Assembly (NCBI GenBank): GCA_029721435.1
Contig: CM056583.1
Coordinates: 49,889,620-49,953,619 of the forward strand
Source: Gymnothorax reevesii
Lineage: Eukaryota > Chordata > Actinopteri > Anguilliformes > Muraenidae
Reading direction: 5' to 3'
DNA: 64,000 nt
In this document: positions 47,228 to 57,290 of the stretch, piece by piece
Numbering within the stretch: position 1 is the stretch's first letter
How the letters are laid out: each line of letters opens with the position of its first letter
The notes under the pieces: model-generated
What the model was told of the DNA's origin: nothing
What the model saw: only the letters and a program-made list of their open reading frames with translations
Databases searched by the model: none
Made by a program: the position numbers and the translations under genes

Positions 47228-47830
47228 CTCACAGAATGCATTTTTGTTTTAATATTATATTAGAAAAAGCGCATAGCACCATGACATTAAATTGCAATGG
47301 CAGACTGCATTATCATTTTAATTATGAGACACAAAATGCATTTACGTCTTGAAAAACAAGATGTATTTTCAAGAATGCATTTTCATTATAAGTGTTGGGT
47401 TTTCGTTTTATTTATGTTAGTGTTATGGTACAGTGTTTCTCGCAAATGAAAACGCAAATGGGGGAATGTATTTTAATTTTCAAAGTGTTATAAAAAGTGC
47501 GTACATGAACTTGAAAATGAAAACGTAAAGTGGACGATTACATCATTATTTTCACGATGATACAAATTATGTGCATCCCTTATGAAAGAGAAAAGGCATT
47601 CCCAAGAATGTACTTGCATAATAAGACTTGCATTTTATTTTTGTCGGTGATGTGGCAGGGCACCTCTTGAAAATTAAAACACAAATGGGGAATGTTCAAT
47701 TTGTTGTAAAAATTGCATACATGGATTTAAAAATGAAAACGAGAGGTAGAGGATTACTTTTTCATAATGAAACAAATGTATTTGTGTCGAAAAAGCACTT
47801 CCAAGATTTAATTTGCATTTTAATATTGTT
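47228..47830. repeat. Decayed tandem repeat, unit about 228 bp, about 2.6 copies
   Basis: AAAACGCAAATGGGGGAATG (about 47449) recurs as AAAACACAAATGGGGAATG (about 47676), 228 bp on. CAAGAATGCATTTTCATTAT (about 47382) recurs as CAAGAATGTACTTGCATAAT (about 47603) and more weakly as CAAGATTTAATTTGCATTTT (about 47803). ACACAAAATGCATTTA, ATACAAATTATGTGCAT and AAACAAATGTATTTGTG form a third matching series. Units are well diverged, so the array is old. Confidence 0.65.
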
Positions 47831-47879
47831 AGCTCTATGCTTCCATATGATAGTGGTGACCTGTCAACCTCACAGAAGA

Positions 47880-48740
47880 AATGGGTCAGAAAAAAATCAT
47901 CAATGATCGTGATCAGAGTTCGCTGAAAAGCTTCATAAAAACAAATGACAATTGAACTCGTGAAAGTATGAGTATTTCCACAAAGTGACAAGAACTCACA
48001 GGATTGGGGCTAAACAGCTGCATGGCCACAAGAAAGCCTCAGTGAGGCTAATCGGATTAAAAAAAAAAAATCAGGAAAACATTTGCTTGGTAGCATACAA
48101 ATTGGACTGTAGAGCAATCAAAAAATGGTCATGGGGCGTGATGAGTCAAGATGTACCCCATTCCAGAGCGATGGGCACATCAGGGTAAGATGGAAGCCAA
48201 TGAAGCCATGTACATATCATTCATAAAGCCCACTGTACAGGCCTCTGGAGGCAGTTTTATGACCTGGGGTCACTTCAGTTGGTCAGGTCTACGCTCAGCA
48301 ACCAGATACTGCAATAGAATAAAGTCAGCTGACTACCTGAATGTACTGAATGACCAGGTTACCCCATCAATTGACATTTTTTATCCCTGACAGCACAGGC
48401 ATATTCCACGATGACAACGGTAAGATTCTTCATGCTCAAATTGTGAAAGCGTGGTTCAGCGAGCATGAGGAATCATTTTCACACTTGAATTGGCCACTAC
48501 AGAGTTCTGACCTGACCAACTGAAAGTCTTTAATGTGCCGGAGAAGGCTTTACGGAGAGGTTTGTCTCTCCTGTTGTCAATACTCAAGATCTCAGCCAAA
48601 AAATACTGCAGCCCTCGTGAGAAATAAATGTGGTAATATTCAATGATTGTCAAAACAATGCTACAGTGAATGCTACAATGCCCTGATCAAAGCTTAGGGC
48701 GGTTCAACAGTGTACGACTTTCTTTTTACCAGGCAGTGCA
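47880..48740 (+). mobile_element. Tc1-like transposon remnant
   Basis: Decayed Tc1-type element dominated by the catalytic half of its transposase gene. The tail near 48700-48740 (GGGCGGTTCAACAGTGTACG, then TTTTTACCAGGCAGTGCA) probably approaches the 3-prime terminus. The left terminus was not identified. It follows directly on the tandem array at 47228-47830. Confidence 0.65.
48140..48655 (+). pseudogene. Tc1-like transposase catalytic domain, inactivated
   Basis: From 48140 the frame reads DESRCTPFQSDGHIRVRWKP, with the first catalytic Asp. A second frame continues EAMYISFIKPTVQASGGSFM then TWGHFSWSGLRSA and SADYLNVLNDQVTPSID (to about 48385). This is the G-G-x-x-M-x-W-G-x-F-S-W region typical of fish Tc1 transposases. 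The second Asp lies in GIFHDDNGKILHAQIVKAWF (about 48399-48458). Where the family has S-P-D-L-N-P-I-E, this copy reads SSDLTN followed by a stop, so the catalytic Glu is lost. At least two frame changes are needed, so the gene is dead. Confidence 0.85.
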
Positions 48741-50440
48741 TGCTGTAAGACAATATGATAAACTATTCATAGCAATCCAACATAAAGCCTGAGCCAGCCA
48801 AGCTGCTGCATTGTAATACCAGAATTCTTTCAATAGAATGATATAGTATTTATAAATATTTTCAGCTCACCTCAACAAATAGTTTAGTTAATAACATCAA
48901 AAGGATTTTTGCATGATTTACTTAGGGCTTTTGATGTTCCACAAAAAACAAGTATTTTTATAATAGTTTCTCACGTGAGGGCTCCAACATATTGAGTCAT
49001 CAAACATTCACTTCGAGTGACTCTCACTAATATACGGCAATCACTACTTCCTTTGAAGTGCCAGATTGAAAAAGCTCTTCACCTTTGTTTACCAGACAGC
49101 TAATCACCCCAGTGTTTGCTTTCTGTGCGCAAACGGCCAGACACAAGCATGTGTGCGGATCTAACAACGTTCCGTATCCTCATTAATCATAGGAGACGCA
49201 TGCAGATCAAACAGATCGGCAAAGAGAGTTAAATTTTCTTTGAATAATTGCAATCAATGGCATGTTAAAAGGTTAGTAATTTCCTCTAGTCTCCAAAGGC
49301 AGTGAAGCTAGGCTAACAGCACTCCACACATGCTATCAAAGCACAATGAACACCATGAGCTTGGATCAATCTCTCAATGCCTTTGTGGTATTTTTAGCAA
49401 CGAGCAGCACGGCACGTCAAGAGAGGGAAAAATGTGATTTGTTTAACTATCACCCGAAGGAAGCCCTTACTTCGGAATTAGCCATTAAATGGCGAGACAC
49501 ATAATGGCCTCCTCCACACATTTGCAATAAGACAAAGTAGCTGAGAGTAGTTTCCAGAAGAAATCTTGTCTCATACCTTATAGGACCAATAAAACATCGC
49601 AGACATATGATCCCACAGATGAATAGATATTGTCATTGATTGTAAAATACAACATTATGTTGTATTTTACATTGTGTCCCAACCAAACGCCAGAGCAATG
49701 ACTGCCTCAGGCTTGGAGCCCCGCCCACTTTCACTCTGGCTGAAAATGTTTTTTTACAGCCTTACAAGCTGTTCATATTTGGAATTCATATTCCATACCC
49801 TATGCACAGTTTAACTGATACAAAACTTTAAGTTAAACCCATGACACATCCAGAGCATACAGGAGCCTGCCCTGAGGGAATGCTGACAATATGGTGGTAA
49901 TGCAAGCAGCTCTCGGAACAGTACCAAGGTACGATTTCTACTGCGTCTCCGCTGTACCATTAAAACAGTTACACAGACATGCAAATAAGAAGATTGACTC
50001 TTTAAAATTCACATGACCCCAGCCCTCTCTTCATTGCTTCAATCCATCCAGATGACCCAAAAGTTAATTTAAATGAATACGTGTCAGAATGGGCTGAAGA
50101 CAGCCACACAGGACAATGTAAGTGGCAGCTGTACCAAAATGTCAAAGTCGGAAATATTTCCCTTATATGTTGCACTAGTCTTGGAAAAGTAATCACATTT
50201 AAACAGGAGTAAAGCAATTTAAGGTGTTACTATTGCCCTTAAACAAACAAATCTAATTTAACTCCAGGGGGAGTATGAGAGGGGTAAGCTGTTTTGAATA
50301 TTTTAAGTATGGAATGATAAAACCCTTAAACTAGCTCACACATTTGATCAGACAGCAAAACTGCCACTGAAACATAGAATACAGGCAGTATTTAGGCGCT
50401 AAGCATTTAAATCCCATGGAAAAGCTTCATCTACACAATA
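48741..50440. other. Non-coding stretch, nothing recognised besides one palindrome
   Basis: AT-rich unique-looking sequence. The only structure seen is the 31-bp palindrome at 49641-49671. Confidence 0.4.
49641..49671. repeat. 31-bp perfect palindrome
   Basis: TGTAAAATACAACAT, one central T, then ATGTTGTATTTTACA: 15-bp arms without a mismatch. It could form a tight hairpin or cruciform, or be the relic of a very small inverted repeat. Confidence 0.95.
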
Positions 50441-50451
50441 CAGACAGTATA

Positions 50452-50914
50452 CAGTACCAGTGAAATGTTTGGACACGCTTTGCTGATGTCATGGTACTCT
50501 GTCTTTAGAGAAACTTAAACGGCTTAACTTCTCTACATAATCTCAAAGTGAATCTTGAAAGAGGTTAACAGTCAGTGGAGATTAATTTACTCGTTTGAAT
50601 AGTGTCCAAAATTTTGGAATTCTTCGTATTTTGCAAAGTAAACGGACAAACAAGCTCCTTTTTCCAACAGGAAAATTAAAGTCAAGCTGTTTTGGGACTT
50701 ATTGGGAAAAAGGTCGAAGAAAAGCTCACCACAAGTGCAGCACATCTTTAAGAAGTTAAACAGCCATGCAGCTGCAAGCTCATTATTGCCATATGACTGC
50801 CCTTGTTTATAAAAAAATAAGTATGCTTTTTTTTTTGGAAAATAAAGGGTGCTTATTTCCTTTTTTTATCACATAATAAAAATGGGAGTAAGTTCAAACT
50901 TTTGACTGTTACTG
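50452..50914. mobile_element. Tc1/mariner-type miniature element, 463 bp
   Basis: The left terminus is CAGTACCAGTGAAATGTTTG then GACACGC. The right terminus ends TCAAACTTTTGACTGTTACTG. They are inverted, and TA flanks each (50450-50451 and 50915-50916). This matches, with some decay, the fish Tc1-type terminus CAGTGCCAGTCAAAAGTTTG. No transposase frame is present. Poly-A and poly-T runs lie in the right half. Confidence 0.85.
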
Positions 50915-50916
50915 TA

Positions 50917-51435
50917 TGTTTTTTTCATTAACAGATTTACTGCCACTGTCTCTTGTGCATCAGTTTCGAGTAGATTTTTTTGATCAGATGGTCCTTTGAA
51001 TCTATTGTCTTCAGTGAATCATGGTATACTTGGTCAAGGTGCCCCATCCAGGCCACTGCCCCGATGTACCAATGAATAGCACATAAAGAGTAATTAATGT
51101 TCCTTTGTTGCCAGTCCCTGATTCTATCGCGGTTATCTATTATTGCTCACAGCAGACAAAAAGCGAATCAAACAACTCCAGGATGCATTCAGGGACAGTG
51201 GTGTTAGAAGAAGGAATGAAAATGCTTACACATCCTCTGTTTTCCTGTCTTTTTTAAGGGCCCCAAAACACATCTCCCACCCTCTTCATCCCAAGTGCAG
51301 TTGATGTACCCCTCAGCTGATCCCTCACAACCCCACCCAATACAACTTATACAATTCTGCTCACGATGGGCTTATATAGCATTCCCGTAAAACCACTAAT
51401 GGCCTGACTAGAATGAAAACATACAAGCGTAGGCA
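50917..51435. other. Non-coding stretch, nothing recognised
   Basis: About 500 bp without gene or repeat. Confidence 0.4.
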
Positions 51436-51522
51436 CACTTACACACGCACACACACACACACACACACACAAACAAAACCTACCCATAAACACATGCAGG
51501 CGAACAAACACACACACACACA
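51436..51522. repeat. (CA)n microsatellite, interrupted
   Basis: A CA run at 51443-51470 and a second at 51508-51521, separated by 40 bp of CA-poor sequence. Minus-strand frames across it are Cys/Val repeats and not genes. Confidence 0.9.
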
Positions 51523-53216
51523 ACCATGTACTTCCAACCTTGTGAGGATATTGCATTGACTTACATTCATTCTTTGTGTTTCTCCACAGTCTTTCCTTAA
51601 TCTTAACCTCAAACAACACATACATTACCTAAACCCTTACACTAATTTTGACATATCCCTCATTGTAACCTGAACTGTATTCAAAGTAAAAGCCAATGTT
51701 GAAAAATAAAAGAATTACCCATATGGAGTTCAGATTTATGAATTAGACTTTTGCAATGTTTTTGTAAATTCGTATGCTTCGAATAACGAAAATGCAACCA
51801 AATGCTTAAAAAACTAGTTGTTGCCATCCCTCCATCCCTCAAGAAAGTTTAAGGCTGAGGAACTCTTTGATGGTCGCATGACAATGATATCGATTCACAA
51901 TAGCTTCACATAGTCTGTACATTGATCTGTTTGTCAGCTTAAATTGGTTGATGCACAAGCTAATGCTCCCCCTCTCTTTCTGTGTTGGTTGTCCAGCAAA
52001 AGGTGATTTGTTTATAATCTATTCTGTTTTTCTCATTGATAGTTTCTTTTCTACACAGTATGCATGAGTGAAACGCAATTTTTCTTATGTTTTCATTATA
52101 TTGAGCAGATATTCACATTAGCGCAGATATAACCATCTCTAGCTATATGTCGCCCCCATTCTCATTCTGGGATCTAGGACGTTCGCCACAGATTTGATCA
52201 TTACGCACTGCCAGCATGTTTAGCGGCCTAGTTTACGTTTAAGCTAATGCAGTTAGCCTAGCTGGCATCATTGCCAGATTAATGTGGATATGCAGTGGGT
52301 AACTTAACACTACTATCTTACTTGTTTCGTTACATAGCAGAGCATTTGTTGTATCCGTGGATACGATTCTTCACTCAATTGCCAGTGTGTTTGGCAGTTT
52401 GATGACTGCACTATCACCGGAAAGCAGATAATTTAAAAATAAATGACCAAAAATATGTTTTGTTTGCACCTAAGTGGCCGTTCTTTTGTTTGCAGTTCAC
52501 TTCAGACAAACGCTGTCTTTCACTTTAACCTACAAGTCATAATTTGCGGTAGTAGCTGTAAGGATTGGCCAAATGTCTCCAGTTTAGAAAAATGTCCCCA
52601 TTCTGTTAGTTAAAAACGTCTTTAGGCTAGGCTTTTTGCCTTGCATGTATAGAATATACACACACACACCCTCTCTGCCTTTGCTTGCAGTCTCACACCC
52701 TGAGAAGATACATCTGCTCACTGACTTGCACACATGGACCCACACAGAATAATGTGGCTCCTCCTCAGTTAGTACTGAGGCAGCTCATCTTGCTGTCATG
52801 CAGACACAGGCCTGGGAAGCTCCAGTGGCCACAGTGGACTGTGACCACAGAACTCCACTGGGACCTGACCTGGACAGAACAGAAACCCAGCTCTCTCCCT
52901 TGCTGCAGACTCCTGCATTAACAGCCTGACCAGTGCAGCTGAGAACTGGGGATGAGGTTTGGCAGAGATAAATTTTGGAGCCACTGGATAAAAGCTGTAT
53001 TCCTTAATCTCTGTTTAGGTGTTTTACACAATCTCCTTTTTATTGGTGTGTTGTAGTCAATTATGTGCAGTGGCATGCCTTTGAATGGCAGGAAAGATTA
53101 GTATTAGGCTGGCCATTTTTTGGCGCATGATGCTTGTACTGGTCAGTTAAGACCATATGGTGTGACCTCAGGACATCTCTACCCAATTTGAGCTGCTGTG
53201 CACCTGCAGGAGTGCA

Positions 53217-53218
<2 letters not shown>
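51523..53218. other. Non-coding stretch, nothing recognised
   Basis: Short CA run at 52660-52671. The 78-codon frame at 52685-52921 lies in a moderately GC-rich patch with no recognisable domain. Confidence 0.4.
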
Positions 53219-53268
<50 letters not shown>

Positions 53269-53357
53269 AGTGTGTGTGGGTGGGTGTGTCAGTCTCAGTG
53301 TGTGTGTGTGTGGAAAGAGTATCTGTGACAGTATATACCCACCAGACTGTTTGTGTG

Positions 53358-53389
<32 letters not shown>

Positions 53390-53545
53390 CCCGTGCATGT
53401 GTGTGTGTGTGTATGGAAAGAGATCTGTGGCAGTACATACCCACCAGACTCTGAATGTGTGCGCGTGTGTAGAAAATATCTGTGGCAGTAGATAGTGCGT
53501 GTTGTGTGAGTGCGTGTGCGCATGAGTGTGTGCGTGTGTGCGTGC
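53219..53545. repeat. (TG)n array with an embedded minisatellite
   Basis: A perfect TG run (53220-53264) is followed by further TG/CG-rich runs. Between them a non-TG block recurs: GAAAGAGTATCTGTGACAGT then ATATACCCACCAGACT (near 53313), GAAAGAGATCTGTGGCAGTA then CATACCCACCAGACT (near 53416), and a shorter AGAAAATATCTGTGGCAGTA (near 53470). The array is therefore a compound repeat with a unit near 100 bp. Overlapping frames of up to 149 codons on both strands only reflect the dinucleotide. Confidence 0.9.
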
Positions 53546-54133
53546 GAGAGAATGACAGAAGACTGCAAATGCCCATGAGTATTCTTGAATGCACTGAGGC
53601 ACATCTCTAACCTCACAGTAATCCCCAACTTTTTATAGAGAACAATTGTTCTCTTCTGGAAGGGCTCAGCTTGCTGCAGCTATTGGTATAATGGAGGATT
53701 GGGAGAGTGAAAAGGCTATTACTTTGGCTTGACTCATTTTAAACTGCTTTCAGAGCCCTTCCACCAGGGACCCATTCTTCTATTTAGTATATTGACAGCT
53801 TAATAGTTAACAGCCATCTTGTATATCGCCATTAAATTCACAAATAGGATTCATTGACTATAGTCCATCAGAGAAGACCAAAGGGGAAACAAAAACTCAT
53901 GGGCCATATCACTCATAAGTATAGCCACTGGAAAGCAAAATTCTTTAAACAGTCGTAAAAATTGTCTCAGGATGAGATATTTATTCAACCAATCCTGGTC
54001 TTGATCGCAATGGCAGATCTGCACATAAAATGACTTGATATGACAAAGGCATTTCATGGGAGTAGAGCCAAGGTACACAAAACCTTCTGGCTATACTGAC
54101 AACACTGATCAATTTTACATCGATTCCAACGAA
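53546..54133. other. Non-coding stretch, nothing recognised
   Basis: About 590 bp without gene or repeat. Confidence 0.4.
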
Positions 54134-54137
54134 TTAA

Positions 54138-54255
54138 CCCCTTACCACTCCGGTAACATTTTCTTAAAAGGCCCATGAAGGACGTACTCAAGGTAAATTG
54201 AAATCTTTTTTTTTGTTTTTAACTTACCTAATGCTAATGTCGGAGTGCTAAGGGG
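54138..54255. mobile_element. piggyBac-like miniature element, 118 bp
   Basis: The left terminus is CCCCTTACCACTCCG and the right terminus is CGGAGTGCTAAGGGG, inverted with one difference. TTAA flanks both ends exactly (54134-54137 and 54256-54259), the target site of piggyBac transposases, whose termini typically start CCC. No coding capacity. Confidence 0.85.
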
Positions 54256-54259
54256 TTAA

Positions 54260-54565
54260 TAAAACTGTTGAGCAAAGGCTACACAAGGTGGTCTGAAATT
54301 AAACTATGTGTCATGACAAAATGAAGAAGATATCAAAATTATACATTTCAAATAAAGACATACAAAAACTTGTTGTAATTAAACTGCCTTCTAAGCATCA
54401 TTCAGATACACTGCAGCAATAGCATCCCATCCAAGAACTGAGTAGAGAACTAAGCCCCCCAGCTTTGCACCAATCATTTAAAGTGGCACTGGGGGTAATT
54501 TTTTCCAGGATTCAAAATAAGGGGAGTCCGGTACTGGAAGCAGAAACTACCACCCCACGGGCACA
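54260..54565. other. Non-coding gap, nothing recognised
   Basis: About 300 bp of ordinary sequence. Confidence 0.4.
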
Positions 54566-54770
54566 GGTGGGTAGTACCAAAGTGCAAGTACTGAGTCACT
54601 GTACTTCCCCTGAATTTTTATGAACCTCAACTCTACTTGAGTACATTATTGACAGAACTCTTCTACATTTACTATTTACATTATGATATAAAAATCTGTA
54701 TTTTCCACTTTTCACATTTCAAAAATAAACTCGCTTATTTAAATTTTGAATATTCTTGTGAAATCCTTTG
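54566..54770 (+). repeat. Partial fish interspersed repeat (GGTGGGTAGTA / GTACTT family)
   Basis: ACAGGTGGGTAGTACCAAAG, then GTGCAAGTACTGAGTCACTG, TACTTCCCCTGAATTTTTAT and ACTCTACTTGAGTACATTAT follow the order of a common fish repeat whose usual form is GGTGGGTAGTAACGAAGTAC ... CGTTACTGTACTTAAGTA ... GTATTT. Only one end is present. Confidence 0.55.
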
Positions 54771-54846
54771 TTGTGTTTCTGCTGAACAGTATGCTTTTAG
54801 CGCCCACTCGGACAGCTGATCAAACGCAGATTCACGACACTTCCTC

Positions 54847-54954
54847 CCCAGATAGCAGGCACCTCCGCTGCGGATCTGCCCCGGCTCTGTGCCGACTCCA
54901 GCTGATTCGGCTCAGAGCCGGGCAGATCCGGAGCAGAGGTGCTTGCTATCTGGG
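54847..54954. repeat. Compact hairpin element, 108 bp, CCCAGATAGCA termini
   Basis: The left arm CCCAGATAGCAGGCACCTCC then GCTGCGGATCTGCCCCGGCTC pairs with the right arm, which reversed reads CCCAGATAGCAAGCACCTCT then GCTCCGGATCTGCCCGGCTC. Only a few mismatches and one bulge separate them. About 20-25 bases form the loop. The size suggests a miniature palindromic transposon; the fold also has precursor-microRNA proportions. No flanking duplication was evident. Confidence 0.8.
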
Positions 54955-55439
54955 TCACGTGGACAGGTCAGACACAGGAACAGAGAGGCCAACAGTCCGT
55001 GGCTTAGTTATCTGCGCACTGAATGTATGATGGACGTTACAACACAATAGTAGAAGTGGAGGGAGAATTCTCAAGGAGAGAGAGAGTGTTTCTCACTCTC
55101 ACAGCCTTGTAAAACACAGCCTTGTTTGTCACAGTAGCTAGGTTTTCATTCAAATGTTTTGCTTAAGTTAGGAGACTTTTTAAAAACTCAGGCTGCATTT
55201 CTTTAGTTTTTCAACATGCCCTCGATTGCATCCCCAAGCATTTGTCCCCTGGGAATCACTGCTGCCATCGTAAGAGTCATTTCATTTGTCTCAAAAACTG
55301 AAATGAGCTTGGTGAGATCAACCCTCTGAGGGCTTAGGGAGCAAGTCGACAGTGCTGATGATGACGACTGACTCAACAATAATGATATCACCCACAATGT
55401 ATAGCTCATGTATGCATCATTTGGTTAAAAAAAAGCATT
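54955..55439. other. Non-coding stretch, nothing recognised
   Basis: Contains a short GA run at 55075-55086. No gene or repeat family. Confidence 0.4.
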
Positions 55440-57290
55440 CAGGGTTAGGTCAGGTACCATCCAAGAAGGAGATGAGAAAACTGATGGTGAATTCAGGCAC
55501 CACTGGCGTGTACCAAAAATCCAAAAATCGTAAGTCTTTATTGCAAAAAGGGTCAAAGCCAGAAAAAACAAGAATTGCCAAGCCAAAGTCTAAATCCAAA
55601 AAAGAAGTTGATTAACAGGCAGGGCTTGGAACCAGAGAAGCAGATGTGAACGGCACAAAAATCAGTGGTCCAATATCATAGTCAGAATCCAGAAGGGTAG
55701 GTCATACACAGGGCGTCAAAAACAGGAATCGTGGTCATACAGAAAAAGGGTCAGAATCCAAAAGTAACAAACAAGATAAAGAAGGTGCAAGGCAAGATCA
55801 AGGTCGTACAAAAAATGTCACAGTTAGAAGCAATAATCAAAAGGCATATGAGGCTCTCTGCACTAGTGACAATTGATCAAAGTTCTGACAGGGAAAAGGC
55901 TGCAGTGAAGACCTTAAGTAGACAAGAGGGAAGTCACGTGCTCTGCAGGGCCAGGTGAATAGGATGAGAACAAATTACAAAGGGAAGTACCATGGGGAAG
56001 TCCTAAACATAATAATTGGCAATTGCCTAGACATGGACAGGATTCACATAGACAACCTATGACAGATAAACGGCTCCGGTCAAGGAGTTCTAAGTGCACA
56101 GACAAGGAGTGCAGGATAGCAATTAAGCACCTGTGAGAAACATGGAAACACAGGAAGATGCAGGGAAAGTAAAGTAAGGGGCGGAGACTAGAACAGGACG
56201 AGAGCTGGGGTTGCATTAGTAGTAATTAGTAGTGATCCAAATTTACAAATTAACCCAAGTGCTTGTTAATTAGTTAGTAATATAAACATGTGTTAGTTAA
56301 GGCCCAGTCACACAGCCGATCACGCACGAATCACTCACAAGTCACGCACAGATTGGGTTTGTGCGTGCTTGTGCGTTGAGAAATTGACCAATTTTTCGGG
56401 GTGTCGGGGGTAGAAATCTCGGACGAATCACGCATGAATCGCGCATGAACCACGCATGTATCACTTACAATCACTGACATATCGCGCACGTCGACGCATA
56501 ATAGCAAACACGATGCAGTATTCCACGAACATTCGACGCACGCCCGATGCATGAATCACCGGCGGAGCACGTCCAAACACGAACGCTTCACGTATTGTCA
56601 GTGAATGTCAGTGGAATGAACGTGATACATGCGCATTTCATGCGTGATATGAACGTGGGGCATCAGTGGACGGATGTGGACGTGCGCGGATTCAAACCAG
56701 TTCTGACACATAAGCACTGACGGCCGACGAGTGTCCCGCGCATAGTTACGCATACTCGACGCATAAACTACGCATGCCGACTCATGAATTACGCACAACA
56801 ACGCACAGTTGTGCGTCGGAAAATTTCTGAACCGTTCAAAACTCAAAATCACGCACAAACCGCCTTCGACGCACATCCACTTACAATCACTGACAGTCCA
56901 CGTTCGTTCCACCAATGAATTACGCATACGACGTACGCTCCGCGCAGAAACAAAAATCTGTGCGTAATTCATGCGTAATTCATGCGTTTTCGCTGTGTGA
57001 CTGGGCCTTTAGTTTAGTAAATATAATTCAAAATATAAATGCTAGTATATTAGTAATCAAGGGAAGCAGGGTGAAGGAATTTAACTATTGAAGAAAGAAT
57101 GTGAAACACTGAAATCACTCGAAGAATGTAAGCACACAAACTGGGAAGACGGACTGTACCATACTGATCACAAGACAGGAGTGACAAAAGTGCAATGAAC
57201 ACAGAAATGGCATAAACAGAAAAACTAGGATGTATAATAAGCAAAATCAAAAAATAAAAGACGTGGCAAAACCAGAATCATAAGCTGAGT
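55440..57290 (-). repeat. Terminal-repeat-like element, copy 2, inverted and split
   Basis: This block resembles the reverse complement of 38790-39808. AAATCGTAAGTCTTTATT (about 55524-55541) gives AATAAAGAC on the minus strand, as in copy 1. GGGGCGGAGACTAGAACAGG (about 56178-56197) matches AGGCGGAGACTAGAACAGGG of copy 1 reversed. The part after 57015 (CAAGACAGGAGTGACAAAAG, then TGCAATGAACACAG) parallels CCAGACAGGGGGAGACAAAG then TGCAAAGCATGG. A 711-bp transposon interrupts it at 56299-57009. The short Lys-rich frames within are not genes. Probably an old retroelement terminal repeat; boundaries approximate. Confidence 0.5.
56299..57009. mobile_element. Non-autonomous transposon, 711 bp, with dense ACGCA motifs
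   Basis: The left terminus is AAGGCCCAGTCACACAGC and the right terminus is GCTGTGTGACTGGGCCTT, a perfect 18-bp inverted repeat. TAGTT flanks both ends directly (56294-56298 and 57010-57014). The interior is crowded with ACGCA/TGCGT words (about 20, both orientations), often extended to ACGCATGAAT or TTACGCA. CGCG content is far above that of the surroundings. No transposase frame is credible; the 124-codon minus frame at 56598-56972 follows the repeats. Superfamily not assigned. It interrupts the older element at 55440-57290. Confidence 0.85.

Noticed and set aside
53168..53628. Overlapping frames of 144-149 codons on the minus strand
   Set aside because: Translations are His/Thr repeats of the TG/CA microsatellite, and the frames are open on several phases at once.
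55352..55958. Lys/Ser-rich frames suggesting a nuclear protein
   Set aside because: They lie in A-rich strand of the terminal-repeat-like element, whose inverted relative at 38.8-39.8 kb shows no conserved frame.
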